A stretch of 41,917 nt of DNA from Alphaproteobacteria bacterium (GCA_004292755.1 RDXE01000077.1:1-41917); one strand, 5' to 3'. Positions 24,517-35,231 are shown, numbered from the stretch's first letter. Numbers and translations: made by a program. Notes: a model not told the origin generated them from the sequence alone.

Positions 24517-25647
24517 TCACCCAAGCAGCATACGGCGAAACCGCCACGCACTGAACGCCGCAAACAGCGTGCCGATCCCTGCCGTCGCGGCAAAGCTTGG
24601 CCAGACGATCTCGATGCCAGCGCCGCGAAACAGGATCGCCTGGGCGAAGCTGACGAAATGCGTCGAGGGCACAAGCTGCATGCCGTAGCGCAGGAACGGC
24701 GGCATGCTCTCCAACGGCGTGTTGCCACCCGACAGCATGTTCATCGGCAGCACGATCAAAATGAACAGCAGCCCGAGCTGGGGCATCGACCGAACGATCG
24801 TGCCAAGGAAGATGCCGAGCGAGGTCGCGAAGAACAGGTACACCGCAACTCCCGCCACAAACAGCGGCAGCGATCCCGTGATCGATAGGCCGAGCACGCC
24901 ACGTAGAATCAGCACCAGCGACAACACCACGGCGACGAGAATGACCGCGCCGGTGGCCAGGATTTTCGCCGCCATGATCTGCATCGGCGTCAGCGGCATC
25001 GCCAGCAGATGATCGATGGTACCGTGTTCGCGCTCGCGGATCAGCGCCGCGCCACTCAACAGCACCGCAAGCATGGTGACGTTATTGATGATTGCCATCA
25101 CGCCCCCAAACCGCGGGCTGTCGAGCGTCTGGTTGAAGGCCATACGCTGTTGCAGAGCGACCAGCTCGACGCGGGGCGCGACCGCGGCGTCGCCGCCGAG
25201 GTGACGTGCGATTTCGTCGGTCAGAATGCTTTGAATGTACCCTGCGCCGATGCCAGCCAGCATCATCGCCGTCGCATCGACATTGACTTGAAGTGCTGGG
25301 TGTCGCCCGGCCTGTAGGTCCGCCTCAAAGCCAGGCGGGATATCGATGACAAAGGTGAAGCGCGCGCTGTCCATTCCCGAATCAATCGCCGCGACGCTGA
25401 TCATCGTCGGTCGCTGAAACTGGGGCGCCAGAAACGCATCGGCGATGCGCCGCGATAGGACTGACTGATCCTCATCAGCGATGGCGATCGCAGCATTGCG
25501 CAGGTCGAAGGAAATGCCTGTCGCGGAGCTGTAAACCGCGAGACTGAACGAGTAGATCACGAAAAACATCAGAAAGCGGTCATGCCGAAGGCTACGCAAC
25601 TCCTTGATACTCAGCCAGAAGATGTTGGCGAGACCACGCACAGTCAA
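24517..25647 (-). CDS. yhhJ: ABC-2 type permease, YhhJ-like
   Basis: 376 residues. There is one N-terminal transmembrane helix (about 25-45), a large extracytoplasmic domain (about 46-175), then five helices in the C-terminal ABC-2 domain, including [25 protein letters not shown] and [16 protein letters not shown]. The start is a TTG at 25647 overlapping the RbbA stop (TTGA); a GTG two codons later is equally possible. It forms the second permease half of a YhiI-RbbA-YhhJ type exporter, in the same gene order as in E. coli. The substrate is unknown. Confidence 0.85.
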   Translation of the reverse strand: MTVRGLANIFWLSIKELRSLRHDRFLMFFVIYSFSLAVYSSATGISFDLRNAAIAIADEDQSVLSRRIADAFLAPQFQRPTMISVAAIDSGMDSARFTFVIDIPPGFEADLQAGRHPALQVNVDATAMMLAGIGAGYIQSILTDEIARHLGGDAAVAPRVELVALQQRMAFNQTLDSPRFGGVMAIINNVTMLAVLLSGAALIREREHGTIDHLLAMPLTPMQIMAAKILATGAVILVAVVLSLVLILRGVLGLSITGSLPLFVAGVAVYLFFATSLGIFLGTIVRSMPQLGLLFILIVLPMNMLSGGNTPLESMPPFLRYGMQLVPSTHFVSFAQAILFRGAGIEIVWPSFAATAGIGTLFAAFSAWRFRRMLLG

Positions 25648-28352
25648 CGCTCCTGCTTACGCAACAGCGCAGCGCTGGCCGCGGTCAGTACCAGAATCGC
25701 GCCAACCAACGGCGCCATAAACGGCACCAGGTCAGCGAGCGGCAAGGCCTTGGTGAAGGCGCCAACGCTGATCTTGATGAAATAGGTGGTCGGGAACACG
25801 CTGCCGATCCAGTACGCCAAGCCCTGCAGGCTTGATACCGGCTGCAACAGGCCGGAAAACTGCGTGGCTGGCATCATCACGATCAACGATGTGCCGAATA
25901 ACGCCGCGGTCTGTGTGCGGGTGAACGCCGATGTTACCAGACCAATTCCAGTCGTCGCCGTCACATAGAGCAGCGCACCAAGCGTCAGCCCCACGAAGCT
26001 GCCCTTGAGGGGCACCTCAAACAGAAACACCGCCATCAGCACCATGATGAAAAAATTCACCATGCTGAGCCCGATATAGGGCAGCTGCTTGCCAAGCACG
26101 AACTCCAGCCGCGTGACCGGGGTGACGTAGAGGTTGGTGATCGAGCCCAATTCCTTTTCGCGCACGACAGCAAGGGCAATCAAGATCGCCGGGATCAACG
26201 CCAGCAGCAGCGCCAACGTGCTCGGCACCATGGCGTAGATACTGGCGAAGGCCTGATTGTAGCGGAACCGCACTTCGATCTCAGCCTGCGCCAGAGAGGC
26301 GCGTTCGCCCGCAAGGTCGCTGAGATGACGCTGGTGGGCGGCCGCCACATAGCCGCGCATCGACTCGGCCCGGAACGGCATGGCCGCATCAAGATGGGCG
26401 GCCACCGCTGTTGGCCGTCCCCGGCGCAGATCACGACCAAAGTTCGGGGGAAGCTCCAATGCCAGCGAGATGTCGCCCGATCGCATTCGGTGCTCCATAT
26501 CGGCATGGCTCACGAGCGGCGGTCGACGCGCGAAGTAGCCCGAGCCGACAAAGGCATCGGTGTAGGCGCGGCTGCCAGGCGTGTCGTCGCGGTCGAGCAC
26601 GGCGAAGCGGATCTGGTCGACATCCGTGCTGATGCCAAAGCCGAACATCAGCATCAAGATCGTGATGCCAAGCAGGGCGACCGTCATGCGGATTGGGTCG
26701 CGCCGCAGTTCCAGCAACTCGCGCCAGGAATAGGCGAGCATACGCCGCCGGAAGGCGCTGCCTGATGGTGGAGTGGACGGCGGTGGCGTCAGGTCGAGCG
26801 TTGTCGCCACTTCGCCGACAGCGTCGCGCAGATAGCCGATGAATGCCGCTTGCAGGTCAACGGCACTCCCTGCCGCGCAGACCTCCGCCGGGGTACCGCT
26901 CGCCAGCACGCGTCCCGCATGCATCAGCGAGATCCGGTCGCACCGCGCCGCCTCGTTCATGAAATGGGTCGATAGGAAGATCGTCACACCGTCGTCGCGC
27001 GACAGCCCAATCAGCAGATCCCAGAATGCATCACGCGCCACGGGATCAACGCCAGAGGTCGGCTCGTCGAGGATCAACATCTCCGGGCGATGGATCACGG
27101 CAACCGCCAGCGACAGGCGTTGGCGCACGCCAAGGGGCAAGTCGTCGGCCAGTGCGTCCATATGGGCTGTGAGGCCAAACCGCTCCGTCAATTCCGTGAT
27201 GCGCGGCGCGATCTCCGTGGCGGGCAGGTGGAACAGGCGTGCGTGTAAATCGAGGTTTTGCCGCACGGTCAATTCGACATAGAGCGAGAACGACTGCGAC
27301 ATGTAACCGACGCGGCCGCGCATCGCCACGCCACCCGCCGCGGTCGGCTGGCCGAACAGCAGTGCCCGACCCTCGCTTGGCAGCAGCAGGCCAGTCAGCA
27401 GCTTCATGGTGGTGGTCTTGCCGCAGCCATTGGAGCCGAGGAAGCCAAAAATCTCGCCGCGTTCGATGCGGAAGCTGACATTGTCGACGGCAACGAAGTC
27501 GCCAAAGCGCTTGGTAAGGCCGACGGCGATGATCACCGGGTCACCTGAGAATTCTGGGCGCGGCGGGATCACCAAGGGGCCCTGACGGTTCCCTCGGACA
27601 GCTGCGGGCAGCAAGGCGACGAAGGCCTCTTCCAGAGTCTCCGTTCCGGTGCTCTGGCGTAGGTCACCAGGGGTACCGAGAGCCAGCACGCGGCCTGCAT
27701 GCATCGCAACCAAGTGGTCGAACCGATCCGCCTCTTCCATGTAGGCGGTGGCGATCAGCAGGCTCATGCTTGGTCGACGGGCTTGGATCGCCGCGATCAA
27801 CTCCCAGAACTGTTGACGCGAGAGCGGATCGACACCAGTGGTCGGCTCGTCCAGGATCAGCAAGTCGGGGTCGTGGATCAGCGCACAGCACAGCGCGAGC
27901 TTCTGCTTCATGCCCCCCGACAGCTTCCCCGCTGGTCGGTCCACAAACGCCGAGAGACCGGTCGCCGCCAGCAGTGCGGCGATGCGGTGCATGCGCTCCG
28001 CCGTATTCTGGCCAAACAGACGGCCGAAGAAGTGCAGGTTCTCGCCGACCGTCAGGTCGGGATAGAGGTTTCGCCCCAGGCCCTGCGGCATATAGGCGAA
28101 GCGCGGGCATGCAGCGCGACGATGCGCGGCATCGGCCATGTCGCCTCCGAACACAGCCAGACTGCCCCTTTGAAGCCGCCGAGCTCCCGCGACCAACGCA
28201 AGCAGCGTCGACTTGCCAACGCCGTCGGGTCCGATCACGCCCAGCGAGGCCCCGGGCGCGAGGGTCAGCGTCACATCGGCAAGCACCTCGATCCGGCCAT
28301 AGCGGTGGCTTAGGCCACCGGCACGGACGACATCGTCAGCCGCGTCGGTCAC
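25644..28352 (-). CDS. rbbA: RbbA-like fusion: two ABC ATPase domains plus ABC-2 permease
   Basis: 902 residues. NBD1 at about 10-240 has Walker [10 protein letters not shown], signature LSGGMKQK and Walker [17 protein letters not shown]2 at about 275-500 has Walker [10 protein letters not shown], a divergent [13 protein letters not shown] in place of LSGGQ, and Walker [14 protein letters not shown]. The C-terminal half (about 530-902) is an ABC-2 membrane domain with an extracytoplasmic insert. E. coli RbbA was named for ribosome-associated ATPase activity, but the permease domain and neighbours argue for export. The GTG start at 28352 overlaps the HlyD-like stop (GTGA). Confidence 0.9.
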   Translation of the reverse strand: MTDAADDVVRAGGLSHRYGRIEVLADVTLTLAPGASLGVIGPDGVGKSTLLALVAGARRLQRGSLAVFGGDMADAAHRRAACPRFAYMPQGLGRNLYPDLTVGENLHFFGRLFGQNTAERMHRIAALLAATGLSAFVDRPAGKLSGGMKQKLALCCALIHDPDLLILDEPTTGVDPLSRQQFWELIAAIQARRPSMSLLIATAYMEEADRFDHLVAMHAGRVLALGTPGDLRQSTGTETLEEAFVALLPAAVRGNRQGPLVIPPRPEFSGDPVIIAVGLTKRFGDFVAVDNVSFRIERGEIFGFLGSNGCGKTTTMKLLTGLLLPSEGRALLFGQPTAAGGVAMRGRVGYMSQSFSLYVELTVRQNLDLHARLFHLPATEIAPRITELTERFGLTAHMDALADDLPLGVRQRLSLAVAVIHRPEMLILDEPTSGVDPVARDAFWDLLIGLSRDDGVTIFLSTHFMNEAARCDRISLMHAGRVLASGTPAEVCAAGSAVDLQAAFIGYLRDAVGEVATTLDLTPPPSTPPSGSAFRRRMLAYSWRELLELRRDPIRMTVALLGITILMLMFGFGISTDVDQIRFAVLDRDDTPGSRAYTDAFVGSGYFARRPPLVSHADMEHRMRSGDISLALELPPNFGRDLRRGRPTAVAAHLDAAMPFRAESMRGYVAAAHQRHLSDLAGERASLAQAEIEVRFRYNQAFASIYAMVPSTLALLLALIPAILIALAVVREKELGSITNLYVTPVTRLEFVLGKQLPYIGLSMVNFFIMVLMAVFLFEVPLKGSFVGLTLGALLYVTATTGIGLVTSAFTRTQTAALFGTSLIVMMPATQFSGLLQPVSSLQGLAYWIGSVFPTTYFIKISVGAFTKALPLADLVPFMAPLVGAILVLTAASAALLRKQER

Positions 28353-29416
28353 GGTGGGTCCCAGCTTTCGCGAGCAATCGACGACTGCAATTCGTCCGGC
28401 CATGCGACGGCGGGATCGATGCGGACATAGCCGATACCCGTCAAGCCAACGCGGACTTCCTCGGCATAGCGGCGTAGCAACAGCGGCGGCAGGTGGACCC
28501 GAGTCCGATACATCATCTTGTCGCGTTCGGACTGGGTCTCAACGTGGCGCGGCGTGAACTGCGCTTTCGCGTCGACATAAGTAACGCGGCCCGGCAGCAC
28601 TGTATCGGGCCGGGCGTCGAGTTTGATCCGCGCCTCGGCGCCGATCTGCAAACGCCCCCCGACGGCCGTTGGCAAAAACAGGGTCATGAACACCTCGCTC
28701 AAGTCGAGCAAGGTCAACAGCTTGCCGCCGGAGGCCAATACTTCGCCCGGCTGCGCGAGTCGGTACTGAACCCGCCCGGCGCGCGGTGCGCGCAACGTCG
28801 CCTCGCCGAGTTTTTCGCGCAGTGTATCGGCAGCGGCCGTGCTGGCAGCAACCGCCTCGCTTGCGGCTTGGACGCGGGTTTCAGCGGCGTGGAGCACTGC
28901 GAGCGCTGTGGCGGCCTGTGCGCGTTCTTGATCCACCCGTTGCTGCGCGACATGCCCTTGGGCGGCCAGGGTGAGCGTGCGTTGCAGATTGCGGCGCACG
29001 AGATCCAGTTCGCTTTGATGCTGCACCACCAGCGCGTCCGCCTCGGCGACGGATTGCTGCTGGCGGCGGGTCTCGGCCTCGGCTTGGCGCAGGTGGGCCG
29101 CGGCCTCCGCCGTGTCCATCCGAGCCAGGATTTGCCCCGCCACAACGAGATCACCTTCGCGCACCAGGATTTCTGCGATGCGACCGCCATAGGTCGTGGC
29201 AACGTCGACCTCTTCGGCTTCAAGCCGTCCATTGCTGAACGCGATCCCCGGCGGCAGTTCGGCTTGCTGTCGCTGCCACCACCGCCAGCCACCACCCAGA
29301 GCGGCCAAGACGACCACCAGCGCCAGAAGCCCTTTAGCGATGCCGCCACTCCAGAATGAGGGCCGGACCTCAGCAGTCGGCGGTGCGTCCGGTCCAGCGT
29401 TGGGCTTGGTCTCCAT
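28349..29416 (-). CDS. yhiI: HlyD-family membrane fusion protein, YhiI-like
   Basis: 355 residues. One N-terminal transmembrane helix at about 27-45 ([19 protein letters not shown]) is followed by a barrel-sandwich start ([40 protein letters not shown]), a long alpha-helical hairpin (about 100-215), and the matching lipoyl half ([42 protein letters not shown]). It is the periplasmic adaptor of the exporter formed with the two genes that follow. Start chosen at ATG 29416; a longer frame adds unlikely Cys/Arg-rich sequence. The stop overlaps the RbbA GTG. Confidence 0.88.
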   Translation of the reverse strand: METKPNAGPDAPPTAEVRPSFWSGGIAKGLLALVVVLAALGGGWRWWQRQQAELPPGIAFSNGRLEAEEVDVATTYGGRIAEILVREGDLVVAGQILARMDTAEAAAHLRQAEAETRRQQQSVAEADALVVQHQSELDLVRRNLQRTLTLAAQGHVAQQRVDQERAQAATALAVLHAAETRVQAASEAVAASTAAADTLREKLGEATLRAPRAGRVQYRLAQPGEVLASGGKLLTLLDLSEVFMTLFLPTAVGGRLQIGAEARIKLDARPDTVLPGRVTYVDAKAQFTPRHVETQSERDKMMYRTRVHLPPLLLRRYAEEVRVGLTGIGYVRIDPAVAWPDELQSSIARESWDPP

Positions 29417-29833
29417 CGTCTCAGGCCCGCCGTGATTGGCTGGCCGACAGCCGGAGAAACGGGAGGGCCGGGCGCCAGCAGGACCACACCGCGACAGGCA
29501 TCGCCGTGTGGCAGCGACTGCGTCGCCATGTTGGCGACAACCCGGCATCGACTGTTGACCCTGTTGAGACGCGCAGCATTCACCAATCTAGCCCGTCAAT
29601 GCACGGCTGTAGCAGCCTCGGAAACCACCCAGCGAGCACAGCAACCGACGGGGGTCGTTTCAAACACGCTTTAAATAAACAAAATAAAAATCAACCTGTC
29701 TCGAAACGATTGTAAAAAAATGCCGAATTTTCACTGCGTACATTCCGAGGCTTCTATTGCGAAATTTGTAGTTTTATCAAGGTGGTTGGCGGATCAACAG
29801 CGCCGTAACCAAGATCTGAACTGGAGATCCGAA
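29417..29833. other. Divergent intergenic region of 417 bases
   Basis: No gene. It includes a candidate box at 29618 and an AT-rich block at about 29670-29730 unlike the surrounding GC-rich DNA, probably promoter or upstream-element DNA for the lipoprotein gene at 29834. Confidence 0.45.
29618..29629 (+). promoter_or_regulatory. Candidate FixJ-like box between the exporter operon and the Gly-zipper gene
   Basis: TCGGAAACCACC differs from the 23267 site at one of 12 bases. It lies about midway, near 200 bases from each divergent start. Confidence 0.4.
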
Positions 29834-30076
29834 ATGCGTCTCACCACCAAGCTAGCGGGGGCATCCCTGTTGATCCTCAGTCTGTCCGCCTGCGGCAACT
29901 CGCAGGGCGATCGGGCCATCAGCGGTGGCGCCATCGGAGCAGGCGCTGGGTTGCTCGGCGGCGCTCTGCTGGGCGCGCCAGCGACGGGTGCTGTGCTTGG
30001 CGGCATTGGTGGCGCTGCCACCGGGGCGCTGACCGACCCTAAGACGATCAATCTCGGTCGGCCAATCTGGCGCTAG
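29834..30076 (+). CDS. Gly-zipper (YMGG-like) lipoprotein
   Basis: 80 residues. The signal peptide ends in the lipobox LSAC; it is followed by a Gly-zipper stretch, GGAIGAGAGLLGGALLGAPATGAVLGGIGGAATGAL, that would form a membrane-embedded helical hairpin. The ATG at 29834 follows GGAG by 11 bases. Such small outer-membrane or envelope proteins are often stress-induced; the function is unknown. The gene is 105 bases before the OmpA-like gene and likely shares its transcript. Confidence 0.8.
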   Translation: MRLTTKLAGASLLILSLSACGNSQGDRAISGGAIGAGAGLLGGALLGAPATGAVLGGIGGAATGALTDPKTINLGRPIWR

Positions 30077-30181
30077 CGCAGACCCTGCGTTCGAACCCGG
30101 GTCATCTCCGCCTCACCGCGCGACGCTCCCCACCCCGGGGAGCGAACCGCATACTCTGCCATTGGAATGAAGGAAACAGCT

Positions 30182-30652
30182 ATGAACACCACCTTTAAAT
30201 CGGCTCGAACGCTTGTGCTTGTCGGGTCTTTGGCTGTGCTGACCGCGTGCGCCGGGATGGAGACCCCTCCTCAGACAGCGAACACGGCTGTGTCGCCCAC
30301 GCCGATGCAAATCCCCGGCGCTGGTTGGTACCAAGTGATGTTCGATACCGCGCATTCCGACATCAACGCGAGCGGGCAAGTCGTGGTCCGCAGTGTCGCC
30401 ACTGCGCTCCAGCGCGATCCAAACCTGCGCGTGACCGTGATTGGCAAAACCGACCGCGTCGGCACTGAGGCGGCGAATGCAGCACTCTCGGAGAAGCGGG
30501 CCGGGCGCGTGCGCGACGCCTTGATCGCGACCGGGATGGTGCAATCCAGCCGGATTGAGGTCCGCTGGCTCGGTGAAGGTCGGCAGGATGTTCTGACCGC
30601 CGATGATGTTGCCGAGCAACGCAATCGCGTCGTCGACATCACGGTGCAATAG
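30182..30652 (+). CDS. OmpA/Pal-like lipoprotein
   Basis: 156 residues. A lipobox (LTAC) ends the signal peptide; an OmpA C-terminal peptidoglycan-binding domain occupies about 50-155 (VMFDTAHSDINASGQVVVRSVATALQRDPNLRVTVIGKTDRVGTEAANAALSEKRAGRVRDALIATGM...EQRNRVVDITVQ). It has the Asp and Arg positions typical for diaminopimelate binding (TDRVG, NRVVDI). Its likely role is to tether outer membrane to cell wall. RBS AAGGAA. The last 14 bases overlap the end of the convergent regulator gene. Confidence 0.88.
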   Translation: MNTTFKSARTLVLVGSLAVLTACAGMETPPQTANTAVSPTPMQIPGAGWYQVMFDTAHSDINASGQVVVRSVATALQRDPNLRVTVIGKTDRVGTEAANAALSEKRAGRVRDALIATGMVQSSRIEVRWLGEGRQDVLTADDVAEQRNRVVDITVQ

Positions 30653-33600
30653 CCCCCTCTGGCTCGGCGGTGCGCCTCGGCGCGCCGTCGACACCCTCAG
30701 CCGATTTGCCGTATCCAGCAGTAAAGGTAACCCGCATCAGCGCTGATATGGAGCGCACTCCCATCTTTCTCATGATGGCAGCCCGGTGGTTCTCGACTGT
30801 GCGCTGACTAATATTCAAATCAGCAGCGATGTTTTTACTTGGCATTCCATCGACAACGAGCTCAAGAATTTGCCGCTGGCGGCGCGAGAGCGATTTAATG
30901 TGCGCGGCTGCCGCGTCCCGACTCAAGCCAGACCGGTTGGACTCATCGGCCTGCAACAGAGCCTGCTCCACCGAAGCGCGCAGCCGCAGAGTGCCGACTG
31001 GCTTCTCTAGGAAGTCCAGCGCTCCTGCCTTCATTGCCGAAATCGCGATCGAAACATCGCTCCGACCGGTCACGAGAATGGGGATCAGTCGACTGTGCTG
31101 CTGCACGAGGTGGCGCAGAAGGTCCAGCCCACTGATGCCAGGCAAGTAGGCATCGATCAGGACGCACCCAACCTGCGCGGCAGCGTCGGCCGCCAAGAAC
31201 GCCTCGCCACTGTCAAAGGTCTGGACGACGGAACAGAGGTCCTGTAGCGCCTCAGCGAAGCTGGAACAGATCGCTGGATCGTCATCGATGACGATCACGC
31301 TCAATCCGGCGTCGGCCGAAAGCATCCGAGGGGGCTGCCGATCGGCTGGTACGTCGATAATCTGCTCGATGACCTCAAGCAGGACATCGGGTTTGATCGG
31401 TTTGTCGATGCGCCGATAGGGGTGCGCGGCGATCGCCTGCAATGCATCTGCCGACGCATCGCCGGACAGCACCAGGATCGGGACATCAAACCCTAAGGTC
31501 GCGCGAAGTGCCGCCGCTGCGGCCAAGCCGGTTCCATCCGCCTGTCCGAAGTCCAGGATGGCCAAATCCGGCGTCACGCGGTCACGCCTGACCACATCGA
31601 CCGCCGCCGCGCTATCGGGCACAGCAACCACCCGGTGCCCACCTGCTTGCAACGTCAGCGTCAAGAGGTGGCGCAAATCCGGTTCTGCGCCGACGACCAG
31701 GATCTCACCCGGCCGCTCACGCGTCATCCCCATCGGCGCCGCCGGCTGCGAGACCACAGCCGCAATCGGGACATCAATGGCAAAACTGGATCCGCGATGG
31801 AGCTGGGAATCGACACGCACCGAGTGTCCGAGCAATTCCGCAAGATGGCGGACGATCGTCAAGCCCAAACCCATGCCCTTGTTGCTCGTGCGCACCGCGT
31901 TGGCAACCTGGTGGTACTCGTCAAAGATGACTGGCAGTTCGTGGTGCGGAATGCCGATGCCGGTGTCCCAGACCTCGATGCTTAGGACCTCACCGCGGCG
32001 GCGGCAGCCGAACAGGATCCTGCCGCGCTCCGTGTATTTCAGCGCATTCGACAAAAAATTCCGCAGAATTTGTTCGAGCAGCATCGGATCGGTGGTGACC
32101 GACAGACCACACTTGATCGTTCTCAGATCAACACCATTGGTTTCAGCGATCCCGGATAACTCTGCGTCCAGGCGTGCCATCAGGGGCTGGATTGGCACTG
32201 GGGTGAGATTGACTTGGACGACACCGGCACCAATCCGATTGACATCAAGCAGCGCGTTCAGCATCCCAGACATGGCGTTCAACGCCGTGTCAAACCGCAT
32301 CATCAGCGCGTGCACCGCCTCGTCAGAGCTCGCGCGTGCCATCAGCCCTTGCAGGAGTTGCAGATTCTGCAAGGGCTGGCGCAAGTCATGGCTGGCCGCG
32401 GCGAGGAACCGGGTTTTCGCGACGGTGGAGCGTTCGGCCGTCGATCGAGCCTCCTCAAGCGCCTGCGCTGCGTGTTTGCGCTCGGTGACATCGGTGAAGG
32501 TGATCACCACGCCCTCCACCTGTCCGCTATCGGTGCGATACGGCAGCACGCGCCGCAGGAACCATTTGCCAGAGCCAATTTCGATGTCGCGCTCGATCGG
32601 CTCCTGATGGGCGAGAACAGTCCGGGCGTCCTGGGTGAGGTGCGCGTCCCGCGCCAGAGAGGCCAGATCGGTCAGTGGCCGACCGACATCTCCCATGCGG
32701 ACGTTGAAAAAACGCTCAGTCGAGGGTGTAAAGAACATAATCGTCAGTGCGGGGCTTAGAAAAATAGTTGCCACCAGGGTGCTGGATAACACGTTCTTAA
32801 GATATTCTGATGTCACTCGACTTTTCTCTAATGTTTCTTGTAATTCATTGTTGAGGGCGGCGAGCTCGTCATTCAGTGATTGCAATTCTTCTTGGGAAGT
32901 TATCAGCTCTTCATTTGTGGTGTGAAATTCCTCGTTGATCGACAAGGCTTCTTCGGCGAGTGTCTCGCGCTCTTCAAGCGACGCCTCGGCTGCGGACGCG
33001 GCGTCCTTCAGGGACTCGCGCAGGGCGTCGAGTTCGCGTTCAAGCTCTGCGATCCGGGTCTCATCGACCGATCCGCTTGCCGATGGAAGGACGCCTTGCG
33101 GTTCAACAAAGCTGACCAGCAGCAGTGCTTCTGCGCCCACGCGCAGCGGCCGAACGTCGATCCGAACACCACCAAGCGCGGTCTCGGTTTCAACGCGCTG
33201 CGCCCCGTTTGCTGCCACAGCGGCATGCAGCGCCCGCTGCACCGCAAGGCGCAAGCGCGCACGCAGCGGCGGGTTGACCATCGCCAGCAGATCTGTGGTC
33301 GGCGGTCCTGGTGGGGTCGCGATGTAGAGCGAGGTATCGCCCATCAGAAATCGGCACCGGAACTGGCGATCGATCAACACCGACGGCGGTGCGAAGGCAT
33401 CGACCAGAACGCCCTGACACAGGCTTTCCAGGGTCTCCGGTCGCGTGCCTTCGCTCTGCGCGCCAACCAGGCGCTGGGGCTTGGGGGACGCGACGGTGTC
33501 TAGCACCATGTGCAACGCAGTTGGGCGACTGCCCCCTGCTTGGCGATAGATACGATATGGCTTGGATAGCGCATCGAAGCGGTCATCCAGAGCGCCGACA

Positions 33601-34991
33601 GTTTCTGCCCGGCCGAGCATCAAGATTCCGCCCTCGCTTAGCGCAAAAAGAAACAACAGCATCGCTTTCATCTGGGCGTGTCTTCTCAAGTAAATCAGAA
33701 GATTCCGGCAGGAAACAAAGTCGATTCTTGAAAATGGTGGATCTGTTAAAATATCTTGTACGGCAAATATTATGTTTGCGCGTAAGTCTGCGGATACATG
33801 AAGTGTATTGTTTTTTCTAGAAAAAAACCGCGAGATTCGACTTGGAGAGATCTGTTCCGCAATTGAGTCTGGATAGACTCCGCGGCGCGCGATCGTAATT
33901 GAGTCTGCATCGAGGTCGGAGGCAAAGATCTGGAGCTTCAGCGGCCGGCCGGATGCCTCGATCGCCTCAGTGAAGAGAATCGCGAGCGAGTAGGCTTCCT
34001 CCCCGCTGCTACAGGCGGCGATCCAAACCCGAATTGGTTGCTGCACGGGATGATCGCGCACGATCTGCGGCAACACAGAGCCAGCCAGATAAGCGAACAC
34101 CTCAGGATCTCTGAAAAACGCCGTAACATTTATTAAAAGGTCTTTGGCTAATGTCATTATTTCATCTGGATGATTTTCTAGATACGCTGCATAATCGTTT
34201 ACTGAATCTATGTTAACTTCTGCTTGGTTGATCCGTCTGCCAATCCGTCGGTAGAGTGTACCAGGCTTGTAGTGCCTGAAATCATACGATGTCTTACTCA
34301 ACAGAATCTGCACAATCGTCGAAAGCGCGTCCTCAACATCGAGCCGCCGAGCCTGTCGTTGCACCGTCGGATCCTGCGCAGCCTGGTCGATACTGTCGGT
34401 CAGCGCCTGAAGCACGGCGTCCGGTGTTATCGCGCGATCGAACGCCGTCACTAGCAGCGCACCCTGCGACGGATCATCACGGGCTGCTGGGTCCGGCGCC
34501 CTCACGATCGCCAACCCGCCGCTGTCTGTGATCGCTTGCAGTCCGAGGCGACCAGTCGTCGGATCGTCGCTCAGCACGATGCCTGCGACAGTCGGGGCGT
34601 AGTTCGCTGCCAACGTCGACAGCAAGTGGTCGATCGGTGTGAACTCGCTTGGTACCCGAGGGTGCTGTGACAGTCTGATCAGGCCATTGGCGATCACAGC
34701 GACCACGCCCCTCGGGACGATGTAAACATGCGATCGTTGGATCGACATGCCCTCCGTCGCGTCAAACACTGACATTTGGGTGTTGCCAGCCAACACCAAC
34801 GCCGACAAATCTGGCTCGTCTTGGCCGAGTGACTGCAATATGATGATGGCCATCTCGCAGTCCGATGGAATGTCAGAGAGCAGACGGCGACAAAAGCCCA
34901 CTCCTCCCGCAAAAATGCCCATCCCAACCACCAGTCTCGGGCGAAACATGGCGGTCACCGTGGTAAACGCCGTCTGTGATTTTGCCGACAT
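30639..34991 (-). CDS. CheB-like/CheR/PAS hybrid histidine kinase with two receivers and LuxR HTH
   Basis: 1450 residues from ATG 34991 (GGAGC RBS). Order: CheB-like domain (about 15-195) whose catalytic Ser, His and Asp positions read F27, S54 and T146, so probably inactive; CheR methyltransferase (about 220-485) with the SAM motif ACSSGEEAY (326-334) and DFVSCRNLLIYL; coiled coil (about 640-730); PAS (about 735-830); HisKA with H868 (ASHDLRQPLQ) and HATPase (NFLSNALKY, DTGIGIP, GMGLGL); REC1 with D1147 but a degenerate acidic pair; FixJ-like REC2 with the DDD pocket, D1280 and K1330; LuxR HTH (about 1367-1423). No membrane segments. One polypeptide can thus sense, relay phosphate and bind DNA. 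Likely controls this island; the signal is unknown. Confidence 0.88.
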   Translation of the reverse strand: MSAKSQTAFTTVTAMFRPRLVVGMGIFAGGVGFCRRLLSDIPSDCEMAIIILQSLGQDEPDLSALVLAGNTQMSVFDATEGMSIQRSHVYIVPRGVVAVIANGLIRLSQHPRVPSEFTPIDHLLSTLAANYAPTVAGIVLSDDPTTGRLGLQAITDSGGLAIVRAPDPAARDDPSQGALLVTAFDRAITPDAVLQALTDSIDQAAQDPTVQRQARRLDVEDALSTIVQILLSKTSYDFRHYKPGTLYRRIGRRINQAEVNIDSVNDYAAYLENHPDEIMTLAKDLLINVTAFFRDPEVFAYLAGSVLPQIVRDHPVQQPIRVWIAACSSGEEAYSLAILFTEAIEASGRPLKLQIFASDLDADSITIARRGVYPDSIAEQISPSRISRFFSRKNNTLHVSADLRANIIFAVQDILTDPPFSRIDFVSCRNLLIYLRRHAQMKAMLLFLFALSEGGILMLGRAETVGALDDRFDALSKPYRIYRQAGGSRPTALHMVLDTVASPKPQRLVGAQSEGTRPETLESLCQGVLVDAFAPPSVLIDRQFRCRFLMGDTSLYIATPPGPPTTDLLAMVNPPLRARLRLAVQRALHAAVAANGAQRVETETALGGVRIDVRPLRVGAEALLLVSFVEPQGVLPSASGSVDETRIAELERELDALRESLKDAASAAEASLEERETLAEEALSINEEFHTTNEELITSQEELQSLNDELAALNNELQETLEKSRVTSEYLKNVLSSTLVATIFLSPALTIMFFTPSTERFFNVRMGDVGRPLTDLASLARDAHLTQDARTVLAHQEPIERDIEIGSGKWFLRRVLPYRTDSGQVEGVVITFTDVTERKHAAQALEEARSTAERSTVAKTRFLAAASHDLRQPLQNLQLLQGLMARASSDEAVHALMMRFDTALNAMSGMLNALLDVNRIGAGVVQVNLTPVPIQPLMARLDAELSGIAETNGVDLRTIKCGLSVTTDPMLLEQILRNFLSNALKYTERGRILFGCRRRGEVLSIEVWDTGIGIPHHELPVIFDEYHQVANAVRTSNKGMGLGLTIVRHLAELLGHSVRVDSQLHRGSSFAIDVPIAAVVSQPAAPMGMTRERPGEILVVGAEPDLRHLLTLTLQAGGHRVVAVPDSAAAVDVVRRDRVTPDLAILDFGQADGTGLAAAAALRATLGFDVPILVLSGDASADALQAIAAHPYRRIDKPIKPDVLLEVIEQIIDVPADRQPPRMLSADAGLSVIVIDDDPAICSSFAEALQDLCSVVQTFDSGEAFLAADAAAQVGCVLIDAYLPGISGLDLLRHLVQQHSRLIPILVTGRSDVSIAISAMKAGALDFLEKPVGTLRLRASVEQALLQADESNRSGLSRDAAAAHIKSLSRRQRQILELVVDGMPSKNIAADLNISQRTVENHRAAIMRKMGVRSISALMRVTFTAGYGKSAEGVDGAPRRTAEPEGAIAP

Positions 34992-35148
34992 TGGAGCACT
35001 GCTCCTTTCACGCTTCCAGATTTTGAGCCGACGGCATCGGAAGCCTGATAACGCCGGAAGTATGACAATAACACAAGAATCTCTGATTAACTCAAAAATC
35101 ACACAAGAAATATTGGAACAGAGGCATGACGCGATCTCTGAAAACTAA

Positions 35149-35162
35149 GTAGATACCGACTC
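35149..35162 (-). promoter_or_regulatory. Weak FixJ-like box between regulator and PRC-barrel gene
   Basis: The plus strand reads GTAGATACCGACTC, against GTAGTTTCCGACTC at 6516 (12 of 14). It lies about 158 bases upstream of the regulator start and about 175 upstream of the PRC gene, so it could mediate autoregulation. Confidence 0.3.
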
Positions 35163-35196
35163 TAGGCAGTTTGGTTGGGATTAGAGCCCTTAGGCA

Positions 35197-35231
35197 GCGG
35201 TAGATCGCGCTGCTAGGCCGCGTTCTACCGC
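35197..35231. repeat. Inverted repeat upstream of the PRC-barrel gene
   Basis: GCGGTAGATCGCG (35197-35209) and CGCGTTCTACCGC (35219-35231) pair at 12 of 13 positions with a 9-base spacer. It lies about 105 bases before the ATG at 35337. The half contains CGGTAGA, the same core as the 23297 site. Confidence 0.45.

Noticed and set aside
30085-30110. Sequence resembling a tRNA T-loop (gttcgaaccc)
   Set aside because: No acceptor, D or anticodon arms can be folded around it.
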